Assembly: GCA_043740085.1 (NCBI GenBank)
Contig: JAYUCY010000125.1
Span: forward strand, 1-64,000
Source: UBA668 sp043740085
GTDB taxonomy: Bacteria; Actinomycetota; Acidimicrobiia; Acidimicrobiales; Ilumatobacteraceae
Length of the DNA: 64,000 nucleotides
Direction of reading: 5' to 3'
Shown: positions 41,116 to 48,662 of the stretch, piece after piece
Position numbering within the stretch: the stretch's first letter is position 1
Layout of the letters: each line of letters begins with the position of its first letter
Position numbers and translations under genes: made by a program
Notes under the pieces: model-generated
What the model was told of the DNA's origin: nothing
Seen by the model: only the letters and a program-made list of their open reading frames with translations
Database searches by the model: none

Positions 41116-41800
41116 GTTGCAGGGCTTGCAGTATCAGCAGGCTGAGCGCGAGTTGGCCGTTGTCGTTGGGGTGCAGGTTGTCAGTGCGCAGCACCGACTG
41201 GTCGGGGGCTGAGGCCACCGAGTACCAATCGGCTATTGCGGCGTTGCCGCGAGACTTCATCCGTTCCGCCAGCACGGTGTTGAAGAGCACGGTGTCGTCG
41301 AGATACTGCTCGCGGTAGGTGTTCACCCACACCAACCGCTTGTCGGGAATCATGGCCGTGATCAGGTCGATCAGCGCGCCGTACTCATCCGCATTTGCGT
41401 AGCTGCCCACGTCGTTGGTGCCCAGCTCAATCACCCACGCATCCGGGTCCACACCCTCGGCCAGCAGGTTGTAGGTGGTGATCACGCCGCTGAGTGCGGC
41501 GTCGCCCTTCCCATTGCCCACATCAATGCGCCGGCTGCGCTTGCCCTCGACGCGCAGGTCGTCGACACCCGCGTCGGTGAGCGTGGTGGTCAACGCCGCA
41601 ACACTGGCTTCGGTGATCGAGTCGCCCACGATTGCCACCGACGTGATAGCCGTTCGTGACGAGCCAAGAGTGCCGCCCGGCGCGGGCAGCAGCGGTGGCG
41701 CGGCGTTGCCCCCGGCGCCGGCGCCGGATCTGTTGGACGAGCAACTGACCGCGAACACAGCGCCCAGTGCCAGAAAGGTTCGCCGATTCAAGGTACTCAC
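41108..41800 (-). CDS. Exported SGNH/GDSL hydrolase lipoprotein
   Basis: A 230-residue esterase/lipase-like protein. The N-terminus 'STLNRRTFLALGAVFAVSCS' is a twin-arginine lipoprotein signal. Catalytic blocks are 'IVGDSITEAS' (Ser), 'DAWVIELGTNDVGSY' (Asn) and 'RTDNLHPNDNGQ' (Asp/His). The start is GTG 41800, which puts the RR motif at the expected distance; an ATG at 41821 is also in frame. The substrate is unknown, probably an acylated envelope component. Confidence 0.85.
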   Translation of the reverse strand: MSTLNRRTFLALGAVFAVSCSSNRSGAGAGGNAAPPLLPAPGGTLGSSRTAITSVAIVGDSITEASVAALTTTLTDAGVDDLRVEGKRSRRIDVGNGKGDAALSGVITTYNLLAEGVDPDAWVIELGTNDVGSYANADEYGALIDLITAMIPDKRLVWVNTYREQYLDDTVLFNTVLAERMKSRGNAAIADWYSVASAPDQSVLRTDNLHPNDNGQLALSLLILQALQQL

Positions 41801-41848
41801 ACGGCCATCGTAGGTTGGCACGGCCGCCGGCTACCGGCAGCCCGCCCG

Positions 41849-42442
41849 TCAGTCCAGCAAGTCGGCTGGGGGCATGTTGAGAGCGGGCGCGTTCGCCGCA
41901 GCCACGGTGGGCGCCTGGCCGAGAGCATCCTCCAGCCGGCGCAGCGAGTACTCCGGCAGCGTGGTGTGCACCAGACGGGCAAACGGGAAGCGCTGCAGCT
42001 CTGTAGCCAGCGCGCCGACATCAAGGTTCTCCAGCAGCAAGACGACGGTGGTGGTGCTGGGCTGCACGGACTCGCGGAACCACTGCACCCACTCGTCGGG
42101 CACACCAAGGTCGATGACCTTCGCCGCGCCCGCACCGATGCTGGCGCCTACAGCGCCACCGACCAACCATCCCACTGGCCCGCCGAACATCAGGCCCAAC
42201 AGACCACACCACACGCCACTGGAAAGCGCCGTGCGACCTGGCTGCGGGTCGATGGTCTCGCGCACCGCCGAGTGACCAGCAGCGTCCTTGGAGACGATGA
42301 CCGCATCGCGCAGCTTCAGCGACCCCTTGACGGCAAGACCGGTGGCGGCCGTGAGAAACTCCTGAGCACGCAACGCATCAGGCAGCGACACTCCCACAAG
42401 GAACTGATCTGCGCCGTTGTTCTGGTCGTTCATAGGCGACAC
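41849..42442 (-). CDS. DUF1269-type protein with glycine-zipper helices
   Basis: A 197-residue protein. The middle part 'LLGLMFGGPVGWLVGGAVGA' is a Gly-rich hydrophobic hairpin of the kind seen in DUF1269 and glycine-zipper membrane proteins. It is followed by 'GVPDEWVQWFRESVQPSTTT' and a ferredoxin-like C-terminal segment 'ELQRFPFARLVHTTLPEYSL'. Function is not established for the family. Two starts are possible (42442 or 42433). It is divergent from the Mn riboswitch transcript. Confidence 0.7.
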   Translation of the reverse strand: MSPMNDQNNGADQFLVGVSLPDALRAQEFLTAATGLAVKGSLKLRDAVIVSKDAAGHSAVRETIDPQPGRTALSSGVWCGLLGLMFGGPVGWLVGGAVGASIGAGAAKVIDLGVPDEWVQWFRESVQPSTTTVVLLLENLDVGALATELQRFPFARLVHTTLPEYSLRRLEDALGQAPTVAAANAPALNMPPADLLD

Positions 42443-42505
42443 GATACCCCGGACTCCGGCAGCTCAGCCCGCATCGCCCACCTCCCACCTCGTGCAGATC
42501 CCACG

Positions 42506-42531
42506 CGTCACACCTCGACCACGGTGTGACG
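42506..42531. promoter_or_regulatory. 9-bp perfect inverted repeat upstream of the Mn riboswitch
   Basis: CGTCACACC at 42506-42514 and GGTGTGACG at 42523-42531, loop of 8 nt, lie about 60-85 nt upstream of the riboswitch aptamer in the divergent promoter region. It could be an operator or a transcript hairpin; there is no T-tract. Confidence 0.45.
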
Positions 42532-42589
42532 TGGTCACGGCCGAGACACGAGTGAATGTGCAAGCGGGTGGGCGCGGCAGTAGCCTGGC

Positions 42590-42750
42590 GACGGCGAAGG
42601 GGAGTAGCTCTCCGCCGGGAGATCGACACGCTGGGTGATGAACCCCGGTCCCCGGGCCCGACCGTTCGGGTGAGCAAGACCTTCGATCAGGCATCACGCG
42701 TGATGCCCGGTCGAGGCATCCCGCCTTCTCCGGGTCCAGGGCCACGGAGG
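42590..42750 (+). promoter_or_regulatory. yybP-ykoY (Mn2+) riboswitch with Shine-Dalgarno-masking hairpin
   Basis: The consensus loops of the yybP-ykoY class are present: GGGGAGTAGC at about 42600-42609 and TGAGCAAGACC at 42671-42681, closed by P1 CGAAG (42595-42599) / CTTCG (42681-42685). The expression platform holds a perfect palindrome GGCATCACGCGTGATGCC (42690-42707) and a CTCCG (42728-42732) able to pair with CGGAG of the ribosome binding site (42745-42749). It controls the TMEM165-type gene 7 nt downstream, so translation control by Mn2+ is likely. Confidence 0.9.
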
Positions 42751-42756
42751 AACATC

Positions 42757-43323
42757 ATGGAAGCCTTTCTACTCAGCTTCGGCATCATCTTCGTCGCCGA
42801 GCTGGGCGACAAAAGCCAGTTGATGGCCATGACCTTCGCGGCCCGCTACCGCGCGACCACCATTCTCATCGCCATCACGATCGCGACCGCGATCATCCAC
42901 CTCGTGAGCGTGATGCTGGGCGCCGCCGTCGGAGCGGCACTACCGACGAAGGCGATCTCCGTTGTTGCCGGCGTCGCGTTCTTGCTCTTCGCGGCGTGGA
43001 CGTTGCGCGGTGACAAGCTCGACGACGACGAGGCAAGCCGGGTGGACAGGTCGACAAGGTCGGTGTTGATCACTGTCGGCGTCGCGTTCTTCCTCGCCGA
43101 ACTCGGCGACAAGACGATGCTGGCCACCATCACCCTGGCCACGAACAACGGCCTGGTCGGCACGTGGATAGGTTCGACCCTGGGAATGGTTGCGGCCGAC
43201 GCGCTTGCCATCGCCGTGGGGCAACAGCTGGGTGCCCGGCTGCCCGAGCGGGTGGTCAAGATCGGCGCCGCCATCACCTTCGTGCTGTTCGGTGTGCTGC
43301 TGATCATCGAGGGCCTGCGCTGA
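42757..43323 (+). CDS. TMEM165/Gdt1 (UPF0016) family manganese exporter
   Basis: A 188-residue membrane protein with six helices in two homologous halves. Each half contains the cation motif E-x-G-D-K-S/T: 'ELGDKS' at residues 15-20 and 'ELGDKT' at 115-120. Family members transport Mn2+ or Ca2+/H+; bacterial homologues under this riboswitch export Mn2+. The start is ATG 42757, with GGAGG 6 nt upstream. It ends 12 nt before the convergent amidohydrolase stop. Confidence 0.92.
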   Translation: MEAFLLSFGIIFVAELGDKSQLMAMTFAARYRATTILIAITIATAIIHLVSVMLGAAVGAALPTKAISVVAGVAFLLFAAWTLRGDKLDDDEASRVDRSTRSVLITVGVAFFLAELGDKTMLATITLATNNGLVGTWIGSTLGMVAADALAIAVGQQLGARLPERVVKIGAAITFVLFGVLLIIEGLR

Positions 43324-43335
43324 GTGCGATCCGCC

Positions 43336-44700
43336 TCAGTCCAGCTGCTGGATGCGAGCAGAGTGGCGGGCATGGCTGTGCAGCACGTGCGGCAGGTCGG
43401 GGTGCAGCACCTCACCGTCGCGCACCACGAAGCGGCCGTTGACAATCGTGTGCCACGCACTGACCGGGCCACAGCGCAGCCAGGCCTCAATCGGGTCGGC
43501 CAGTGCGCCGGCAAACGCCGGGCCGGTGAGCTTCCAGATAGCGATGTCGGCCACCGCGCCCGGTTCGATCACACCTATCTCGCCCTCACGGCCAAGGCAA
43601 CCGGCGCCGCCGAGCGTGGCCATCTCCAGCGCCATGCGCGCCGTGCCCGCGTGTGCACCATCGCGCAGCTTGGCCAGCAGCATTGCCTGGCGGGCTTCCA
43701 TCCAGACCGACGCACTGTCGGCCGACGACGAGCCGTCGACACCCAGGCCGACCTTCACGCCGGCTGCGCGCATTGCCACGATCGGCGCAATGCCCGACGC
43801 AAGAATCATGTTGCTGCTGGGGCAGTGCGCAACACCGACTCCGGCTGCTCCGAGACGGCGCTGCTCGTCGTGATTGGGCATGACGCAGTGCGCCACCCAC
43901 GTGCGGTCCGTGCACCAACCGGTGCGTTCCAGAAATTCCATTGGCCGGCAGCCGAAGGTCGCCAGCGAGAACGCATCGTCCTCGGCGTTCTCGGCGAAGT
44001 GCGTATGCAGGCGCACGTCCAGCCGCTCGGCCAGCTCCGCACTGCGCACCATCAGCTGCTCAGTGACGCTGAACGGGCTGCACGGCGCAAGAGCGATCCG
44101 CACCATCGCGCCGTGGCTTCGGTCGTGATGGGCGTGCACCGCAACCTCGCTCGCGGCCAGGATCTCGTCGTCATCTGCAACCACATCGTCGGGCGGCAGT
44201 CCGCCGTCCTTCTGGCTGAGGCTCATCGAGCCACGGGTTGGGTGGAAGCGCACGCCCAGCTCGCGCGCCGCAGCAATCTCGGCGCTCAGAAGGTCGCCCG
44301 CGCCACGTGGGTGTAGATAGAGGTGGTCGGTGCTGGTGGTGCACCCACTGAGAGCAAGCTCGGCGAGGCCGACGAATGCGCTCGCATACACCGACTCCTC
44401 ATCGATCGCGCGCCACAGCGGGTACAGCGATTGCAGCCAGCCAAAAAGCGGCTTGTCCGTCATCGGCGGGTAGGCACGAGTGAGGTTTTGGAACATGTGG
44501 TGGTGGGAGTTGACCAAGCCGGGCGTCACCAGGCAGTCACTGGCATCGAGTGTGCGGGTGGCCCCCGGAGCAGGCTCGGTGCTGGTACCCACGGCCTCAA
44601 TCAAGTTGCCGGTGATGGCCACCCAGCCACCCACCAGCTCGCGTCGCTGCGGGTCGACGGTGGCGACAGTGAGGGCATTGCGAATCAGTAGATCGGCCAT
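43336..44700 (-). CDS. Amidohydrolase, 8-oxoguanine deaminase / AtzB-like
   Basis: A 454-residue metal-dependent hydrolase of the ATZ/TRZ type. The HxH motif lies in 'NSHHHMFQNLTRAYPP', and the other ligands in 'RLHTHFAENAEDD', 'WVAHCVMPNHDE' and 'GLGVDGSSSADSA'. The 'HHHMFQNLTRA' and 'STDHLYLHPRGAGD' segments are characteristic of 8-oxoguanine deaminases and their hydroxydechloroatrazine-hydrolase relatives, so purine deamination is the likely activity; the exact substrate is inference. It ends the minus-strand run that starts with RidA. Confidence 0.82.
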   Translation of the reverse strand: MADLLIRNALTVATVDPQRRELVGGWVAITGNLIEAVGTSTEPAPGATRTLDASDCLVTPGLVNSHHHMFQNLTRAYPPMTDKPLFGWLQSLYPLWRAIDEESVYASAFVGLAELALSGCTTSTDHLYLHPRGAGDLLSAEIAAARELGVRFHPTRGSMSLSQKDGGLPPDDVVADDDEILAASEVAVHAHHDRSHGAMVRIALAPCSPFSVTEQLMVRSAELAERLDVRLHTHFAENAEDDAFSLATFGCRPMEFLERTGWCTDRTWVAHCVMPNHDEQRRLGAAGVGVAHCPSSNMILASGIAPIVAMRAAGVKVGLGVDGSSSADSASVWMEARQAMLLAKLRDGAHAGTARMALEMATLGGAGCLGREGEIGVIEPGAVADIAIWKLTGPAFAGALADPIEAWLRCGPVSAWHTIVNGRFVVRDGEVLHPDLPHVLHSHARHSARIQQLD

Positions 44701-44723
44701 GTTCGCTCAGTTCCGAATTCAGG

Positions 44724-46097
44724 TCAGGCAAGTGAATCGAGGATCAATTGCACGTCCTCGACGGTGGTGCGCGGGTTGACGATACACACGCGCAACACGG
44801 TCTCGCCGGCCCACCCGGTGGGCACCACGAAGGCGGTACCGGCGGCCAACATCGCATCGCTCCACGCCTGATAGTGGGCAGGGCTCCATCCAACGCGGCG
44901 GAACAGCACGATGCTTAACTCGGGCTCCATCAGCAGTTCCAAGTTGGCCGTCTCACGAATCATCCGCGCGGTTTCGCGAGTGACGGTGAGCGTGGTCTCC
45001 ACGGCGTCGCGGTACGCGGCCGTTCCGTAGGTGGCGAGGCTGAACCAGAAGGGTAGGCCGCGGGCACGACGCGACAGGTGGTGCGCGAAGTCGCTGGGGT
45101 TCCAGTCCTCCTCACTCCCCTCGTCGGCGTGTAGCACGTCGAGATACTCCGCGTGTTGCGTGTGCGCCGCGCGAGCAACCAGTGGGTCGGCGTAGAGCAG
45201 GGCGCAGCAGTCGAACGGTGCGAACAGCCACTTGTGCGGGTCGACGATGAAGCTGTCGCAACGCTCGATGCCGTTGTACTTCACGCGCACGCTTGGTGCC
45301 GCCAGCCCGGCGCCGCCATATGCGCCATCGACGTGGAACCACACGCCCAACTCGGCCGCCACATCGGCCGCCGCGTTCAGGTCGTCAATCACACCGGCGT
45401 TGGTGGTACCGCAGGTCGCGACGACCGCGAATACTCGCTCACGGTCCTGCGGTTCCAATGCGGCGACGGTCTGGCGCAGGTTGGCGACATGCAGTCGGCC
45501 CTCACTGTCGGACGGCACGGAGATCTCGTCAGCATCCATCGCCCGGCACGCCGAAGCGATGCTGCTGTGCGCACCCTTCGACGAAATGATCAGGCCACGA
45601 GTGCGGTCGAACTTGCCCTCTGCGCGCAGGCGCCAGCGGTATCGAGCGGCGATGAGCGCGCTCAGGTTGCCGCCCGTGCCGCCGCTCACGAACACGCCTC
45701 CGGCTGTGGGCGACAGACCCGCCAGGTCGGCGATGTAGCGCAGCGCTTCGTTCTCCGCGTAGACAGCGCCGCCGCCTTCCATCCATGAACCGCCGTAGAT
45801 GCTGGAGGCGCCCACGACGAGGTCGAACAGAATCGAGGCCTCGGTAGGGGCGCACGGCACGAACGACAGGAAGCGAGGGTGGTCGACCGAGATGCACGCC
45901 GGCGCCAGTACGTCGCCAAACAGGCGCAACGCCTCCAGGCCGCCAAGGCCGCACTCGGTGATGGTACGCCCGGCCATCGCCTGTAACTCGGCGTACGTAC
46001 GGGGCCCGTCGAGCGGTGGCTCCATGCGTACCCGGTCGACTGCGTAGCGGACAATGGCTTGCGTGAGCACCTCGGTGGAGGCGTCGTGCTGATGCAT
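44724..46097 (-). CDS. Group II PLP-dependent decarboxylase
   Basis: A 457-residue aspartate aminotransferase-fold enzyme. 'FVSGGTGGNLSALIAAR' binds the PLP phosphate, 'FHVDGAYGGAGLAAPSV' carries the PLP Asp, and 'IVDPHKWLFAPFDCCALLY' supplies the Schiff-base Lys. It belongs to the aromatic L-amino-acid/glutamate decarboxylase group. The acidic or aromatic substrate preference cannot be read from sequence. It is 23 nt upstream of the amidohydrolase on the same strand. Confidence 0.88.
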   Translation of the reverse strand: MHQHDASTEVLTQAIVRYAVDRVRMEPPLDGPRTYAELQAMAGRTITECGLGGLEALRLFGDVLAPACISVDHPRFLSFVPCAPTEASILFDLVVGASSIYGGSWMEGGGAVYAENEALRYIADLAGLSPTAGGVFVSGGTGGNLSALIAARYRWRLRAEGKFDRTRGLIISSKGAHSSIASACRAMDADEISVPSDSEGRLHVANLRQTVAALEPQDRERVFAVVATCGTTNAGVIDDLNAAADVAAELGVWFHVDGAYGGAGLAAPSVRVKYNGIERCDSFIVDPHKWLFAPFDCCALLYADPLVARAAHTQHAEYLDVLHADEGSEEDWNPSDFAHHLSRRARGLPFWFSLATYGTAAYRDAVETTLTVTRETARMIRETANLELLMEPELSIVLFRRVGWSPAHYQAWSDAMLAAGTAFVVPTGWAGETVLRVCIVNPRTTVEDVQLILDSLA

Positions 46098-46283
46098 AGT
46101 CGCCAGTCTGCCAGCACCACGACAAGGCCGGGTCAGGCCCGGACAGCGGTGAGGTGCCGTTGTCGTCGGAGGTGCCGGTCAAGCAAGGTCAAGCAGGGAC
46201 GTCGACGAAACTGGCACCTGTTTCAATTTTGTTCGAGATTTGTTGAATTCATCACGGGACCGCAGGTCTTCCGAAAACGAAGT

Positions 46284-46315
46284 GACCCCGGCACCGTTAC
46301 AAGCGGCCCGGGGTC
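46284..46315 (-). terminator. Hairpin downstream of the RidA/small-protein pair
   Basis: An 8-bp perfect stem GACCCCGG / CCGGGGTC, with extra GC pairs inside, lies 50 nt after the small gene stop on the minus strand. It is followed in that direction by ACTTCGTTTTC. The rest of the 270-bp space up to the decarboxylase start holds a short CCGGG/CCCGG hairpin and a small 9-bp duplication, no gene. Confidence 0.55.
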
Positions 46316-46365
46316 GTGGTCACAACCTGTGGAGATTATGACGTCGCCCAGGCTATCGATGTCGT

Positions 46366-46521
46366 TTAGTAGTTCGTGTCGAGCAGTTCGCTGCCGGCAT
46401 TGCGCTGCTCGCCATCACGGTTGAGCAGGTAGCCGAGCAGCGCGGCGATGGTGACCGCACCCATGATGGCGATCACGGGAAACACCAGCAGAACAAGGAT
46501 GATTGCAAGGGCGCCAGGCAC
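46366..46521 (-). CDS. Small membrane protein downstream of RidA
   Basis: A 51-residue reading frame with GTG start, 'PGALAIILVLLVFPVIAIMG' then 'AVTIAALLGYLLNRDGEQRN', forming one or two hydrophobic helices, and a polar tail ending 'LLDTNY'. It begins 16 nt after the RidA stop on the same strand and a terminator-like hairpin follows, which supports a real gene. I recognise no family; no clear ribosome binding site is present, so translation may be coupled to RidA. Confidence 0.55.
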   Translation of the reverse strand: MPGALAIILVLLVFPVIAIMGAVTIAALLGYLLNRDGEQRNAGSELLDTNY

Positions 46522-46537
46522 GTCAACAGCCTACAAC

Positions 46538-46900
46538 TCAGGCGTCGGCAGCCAAGGGTTTGAACGCCCAGGCCTCGATCTCGACGGCACCGCCAGCGGG
46601 CAGCGCGGCCACGCCGATGGTGCTGCGCGCGGGGCGGCTGTCGCCGAAGCCGGCAACGTACGCCTCGTTGAACGCCGCGAACGTTTCCATATCGGTGAGA
46701 AAGCACAGCGTCTTGGCCACGTCGGCCACAGTCGCGCCCATCGAGGCCAGCTGGCCCTTCAGATTTTCCACTGCCTGCGCGGTTTGCGCGGGCACCCCAC
46801 CCTCCACGAGCACACCGTCTTTGAGGCCCAGTTGGCCGCTGACGATGATCCAGTCGCCGGCGCGAACTGCGGGTGTGTAGGGGCCGAGGGGCTTTGTCAT
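46538..46900 (-). CDS. RidA/YjgF family enamine/imine deaminase-like protein
   Basis: A 120-residue trimeric RidA-fold protein. 'RPARSTIGVAALPAGGAVEI' contains the conserved Arg that in RidA binds the carboxylate of 2-imino acids, and 'GDWIIVSGQLGLKDG' the N-terminal signature. RidA proteins remove reactive enamine intermediates formed by PLP enzymes, fitting the PLP decarboxylase downstream. The start is the ATG giving 'MTKPLGPYTPAVRAGD'. Confidence 0.85.
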   Translation of the reverse strand: MTKPLGPYTPAVRAGDWIIVSGQLGLKDGVLVEGGVPAQTAQAVENLKGQLASMGATVADVAKTLCFLTDMETFAAFNEAYVAGFGDSRPARSTIGVAALPAGGAVEIEAWAFKPLAADA

Positions 46901-47000
46901 GGACGCATCGTACGCCGGCGCAACGGCACCGACCCCAGCGTCGACCATGCAAGTCCCGCCGCTGTTCCCGCCCGGTCCCATCCGGCGCCCAGTTCCGTCC

Positions 47001-47051
47001 AACCTGTCGCGGCCCGCCCATCAGCCCTGGTGGTCACGTCCGCGACAGGTT
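47001..47051. repeat. 12-bp perfect inverted repeat
   Basis: AACCTGTCGCGG at 47001-47012 and CCGCGACAGGTT at 47040-47051, with a 27-nt spacer, between the divergent ridA and the glycosyltransferase stump. It may be an operator, a terminator of a lost gene, or the ends of a small deleted element. Confidence 0.6.
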
Positions 47052-47122
47052 TACCAGAGGGCGACGGACCGGTGCGGGAGCGGGCTAGGCGACTCGTCGT
47101 CGAGGTGCGTTACAGTCGACCC

Positions 47123-47329
47123 GTGGCGGTCCGCGTACTCTGGCTGGTGAAGGGCCTCGGTCCGGGAGGAGCCGAACGGCTGCTGGTGGAGGCCGCGCGG
47201 GCACACGATCTCTCTCGCGTGCAACTCACGTGCGCGTTCGTGCTGCCGTGGAAGGACCACTTGGTTGCAGAGCTGGAAGCTGCTGGGTGTGTGGCAAAGG
47301 TCATCGCACGGCAGACTCGCACGCTGTGA
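47123..47329 (+). pseudogene. N-terminal stump of a GT4-type glycosyltransferase
   Basis: Starting with GTG, 68 residues match the beginning of actinobacterial group 4 glycosyltransferases: 'RVLWLVKGLGPGGAERLLVE' and 'AFVLPWKDHLVAELEAAGCV'. A normal protein is about 350-400 residues; here the frame stops at 47329, just after the first Rossmann strands, and the next gene begins 31 nt later. The rest has been deleted, so it is not a working transferase. Confidence 0.7.
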
Positions 47330-47360
47330 ATCGGTGGCGCAACCGAAGTACCGTGCCGTT

Positions 47361-48218
47361 GTGGATTTCTCGCGACGTCAGGTCATTACCGCCGCAGGCA
47401 GTGCCGTTCTCCTCGCTGCATGTGGCGACAACGCCGAAACGAAGCCGTGGATTCTGGTCCAACGGTTTCCGAGCGAGCCGCTGTTGACGCCGGGAGACGT
47501 GCGCCTTCCCATCTCGCTGGCAGACGACACGCGGATGCTGGACAACGGTCCGGCGACGCTGACCGGATGGGTCGAAACTGATGACGACGCACGGCTGCGC
47601 ATCACCGACGTCACCGGCATTCGTCGCCACGACGGCATCCCCACTCCGTACTGGGAAGTGCGTGCAACGTTGCCTGCCGAGGGCTCTTACGCGCTGCGCC
47701 TCGAAGGCGACGATGGCTACGGCGCCAGCTTCAAGGTGTACTCGCCCGCCGACGTCATCTCGCCGCTGACAGGTAACGAGCTGCCCCCGTTCGACACGCC
47801 CACAGCCGACGACCACCGTGGCGTCGAGCCGTATTGCACCCTCTCACCCGACCCGTGCCCGCTGCACGAGATGACACTCACCGAAGCGCTAGCCCTCGGT
47901 AAGCCGCTCGCGTACATGGTGGGTACACCAGCTCACTGCCAGACGGGAACGTGCACGCCTGGCTTGCAGTTCCTCATCAAGGAGCACGAACGCGTGGGTG
48001 ACAAGCTCGTGATGGTGCACGCCGATGTGTACGCCGATTCGGCGGCCACCGAAGTGGCTCCGGCGGTCAACGCACTGGGCGTGCAGTACGAACCGATCAT
48101 CTACTTCTGCACGGCCGACGGCACGATCGTGGATCGCCTCGACGCCATTTGGGACGCAAGCGAACTGACGGAACGAATCGACGCGCTACTCGCCCGCTCA
48201 ACGGGCTCGCTCAGCTGA
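47361..48218 (+). CDS. Tat lipoprotein with thioredoxin-like C-terminal domain
   Basis: A 285-residue protein, GTG start, with 'DFSRRQVITAAGSAVLLAAC' as a twin-arginine lipoprotein signal. The first half is an Ig-like beta domain ('GPATLTGWVETDDDARLRIT'). The second half, from 'GKPLAYMVGTPAHCQTGTC', looks like a thioredoxin fold with Cys residues at the usual active-site position (spaced C-x4-C) and the strand 'YEPIIYFCTADGTIVDRLD'. It may assist extracytoplasmic thiol chemistry. It overlaps the convergent IscA-type gene by 8 nt. Confidence 0.75.
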   Translation: MDFSRRQVITAAGSAVLLAACGDNAETKPWILVQRFPSEPLLTPGDVRLPISLADDTRMLDNGPATLTGWVETDDDARLRITDVTGIRRHDGIPTPYWEVRATLPAEGSYALRLEGDDGYGASFKVYSPADVISPLTGNELPPFDTPTADDHRGVEPYCTLSPDPCPLHEMTLTEALALGKPLAYMVGTPAHCQTGTCTPGLQFLIKEHERVGDKLVMVHADVYADSAATEVAPAVNALGVQYEPIIYFCTADGTIVDRLDAIWDASELTERIDALLARSTGSLS

Positions 48219-48537
48219 AGGACTGGCCGCAGCCGCAGCTGCGAGTGGCGTTGGGGTTGGTGATGGCGAAGCCGGCCTGGTTGAGGCCGTCCTTGTAGTC
48301 CAGCGTGGCGCCCAGCAGCAGCTGTGCGGAGGCGGGGTCGACAACGACGCTTACCTGGTCCGGGCCGAACTGGGCCTTCTCGTCATCAGGGGCGAAGTCG
48401 CCATCGAAGAACATCTCGTAAGAGAACCCGCTGCAGCCACCGGGGCGCACGGCCACGCGCAGGGCGAGGTCGGTTGCGCCTTCGGCTTCGAGAAGTTCCT
48501 TCACCTTGCGGGCGGCGTTGTCGGTGACCGTGATCAT
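48211..48537 (-). CDS. A-type iron-sulfur carrier (IscA/ErpA family)
   Basis: A 108-residue HesB/IscA-fold protein with the three conserved cysteines: Cys35 in 'RPGGCSGFSYEM' and Cys101/Cys103 in 'SCGCGQSFS'. It carries Fe-S clusters to target proteins. It is divergent from the Mrp Fe-S carrier gene, and the two together form a cluster-delivery module. Confidence 0.92.
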   Translation of the reverse strand: MITVTDNAARKVKELLEAEGATDLALRVAVRPGGCSGFSYEMFFDGDFAPDDEKAQFGPDQVSVVVDPASAQLLLGATLDYKDGLNQAGFAITNPNATRSCGCGQSFS

Positions 48538-48571
48538 GGGTGCTGCTCCTGTGTTGCGTAAGGGTGATCTG

Positions 48572-48596
48572 CGAGATGGCGTACTACGAGATGGCG
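48572..48596. repeat. Partial 15-bp tandem repeat in the iscA-mrp divergent region
   Basis: CGAGATGGCG at 48572-48581 recurs at 48587-48596, a 15-bp period, in the 125-bp space between the divergent genes. Confidence 0.75.
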
Positions 48597-48662
48597 ATGC
48601 GCTGGAGGGGATTCCAGAGCCGTGAGGGGAGTGTAACCGGGAATTACCGTAGCATTGACTTC

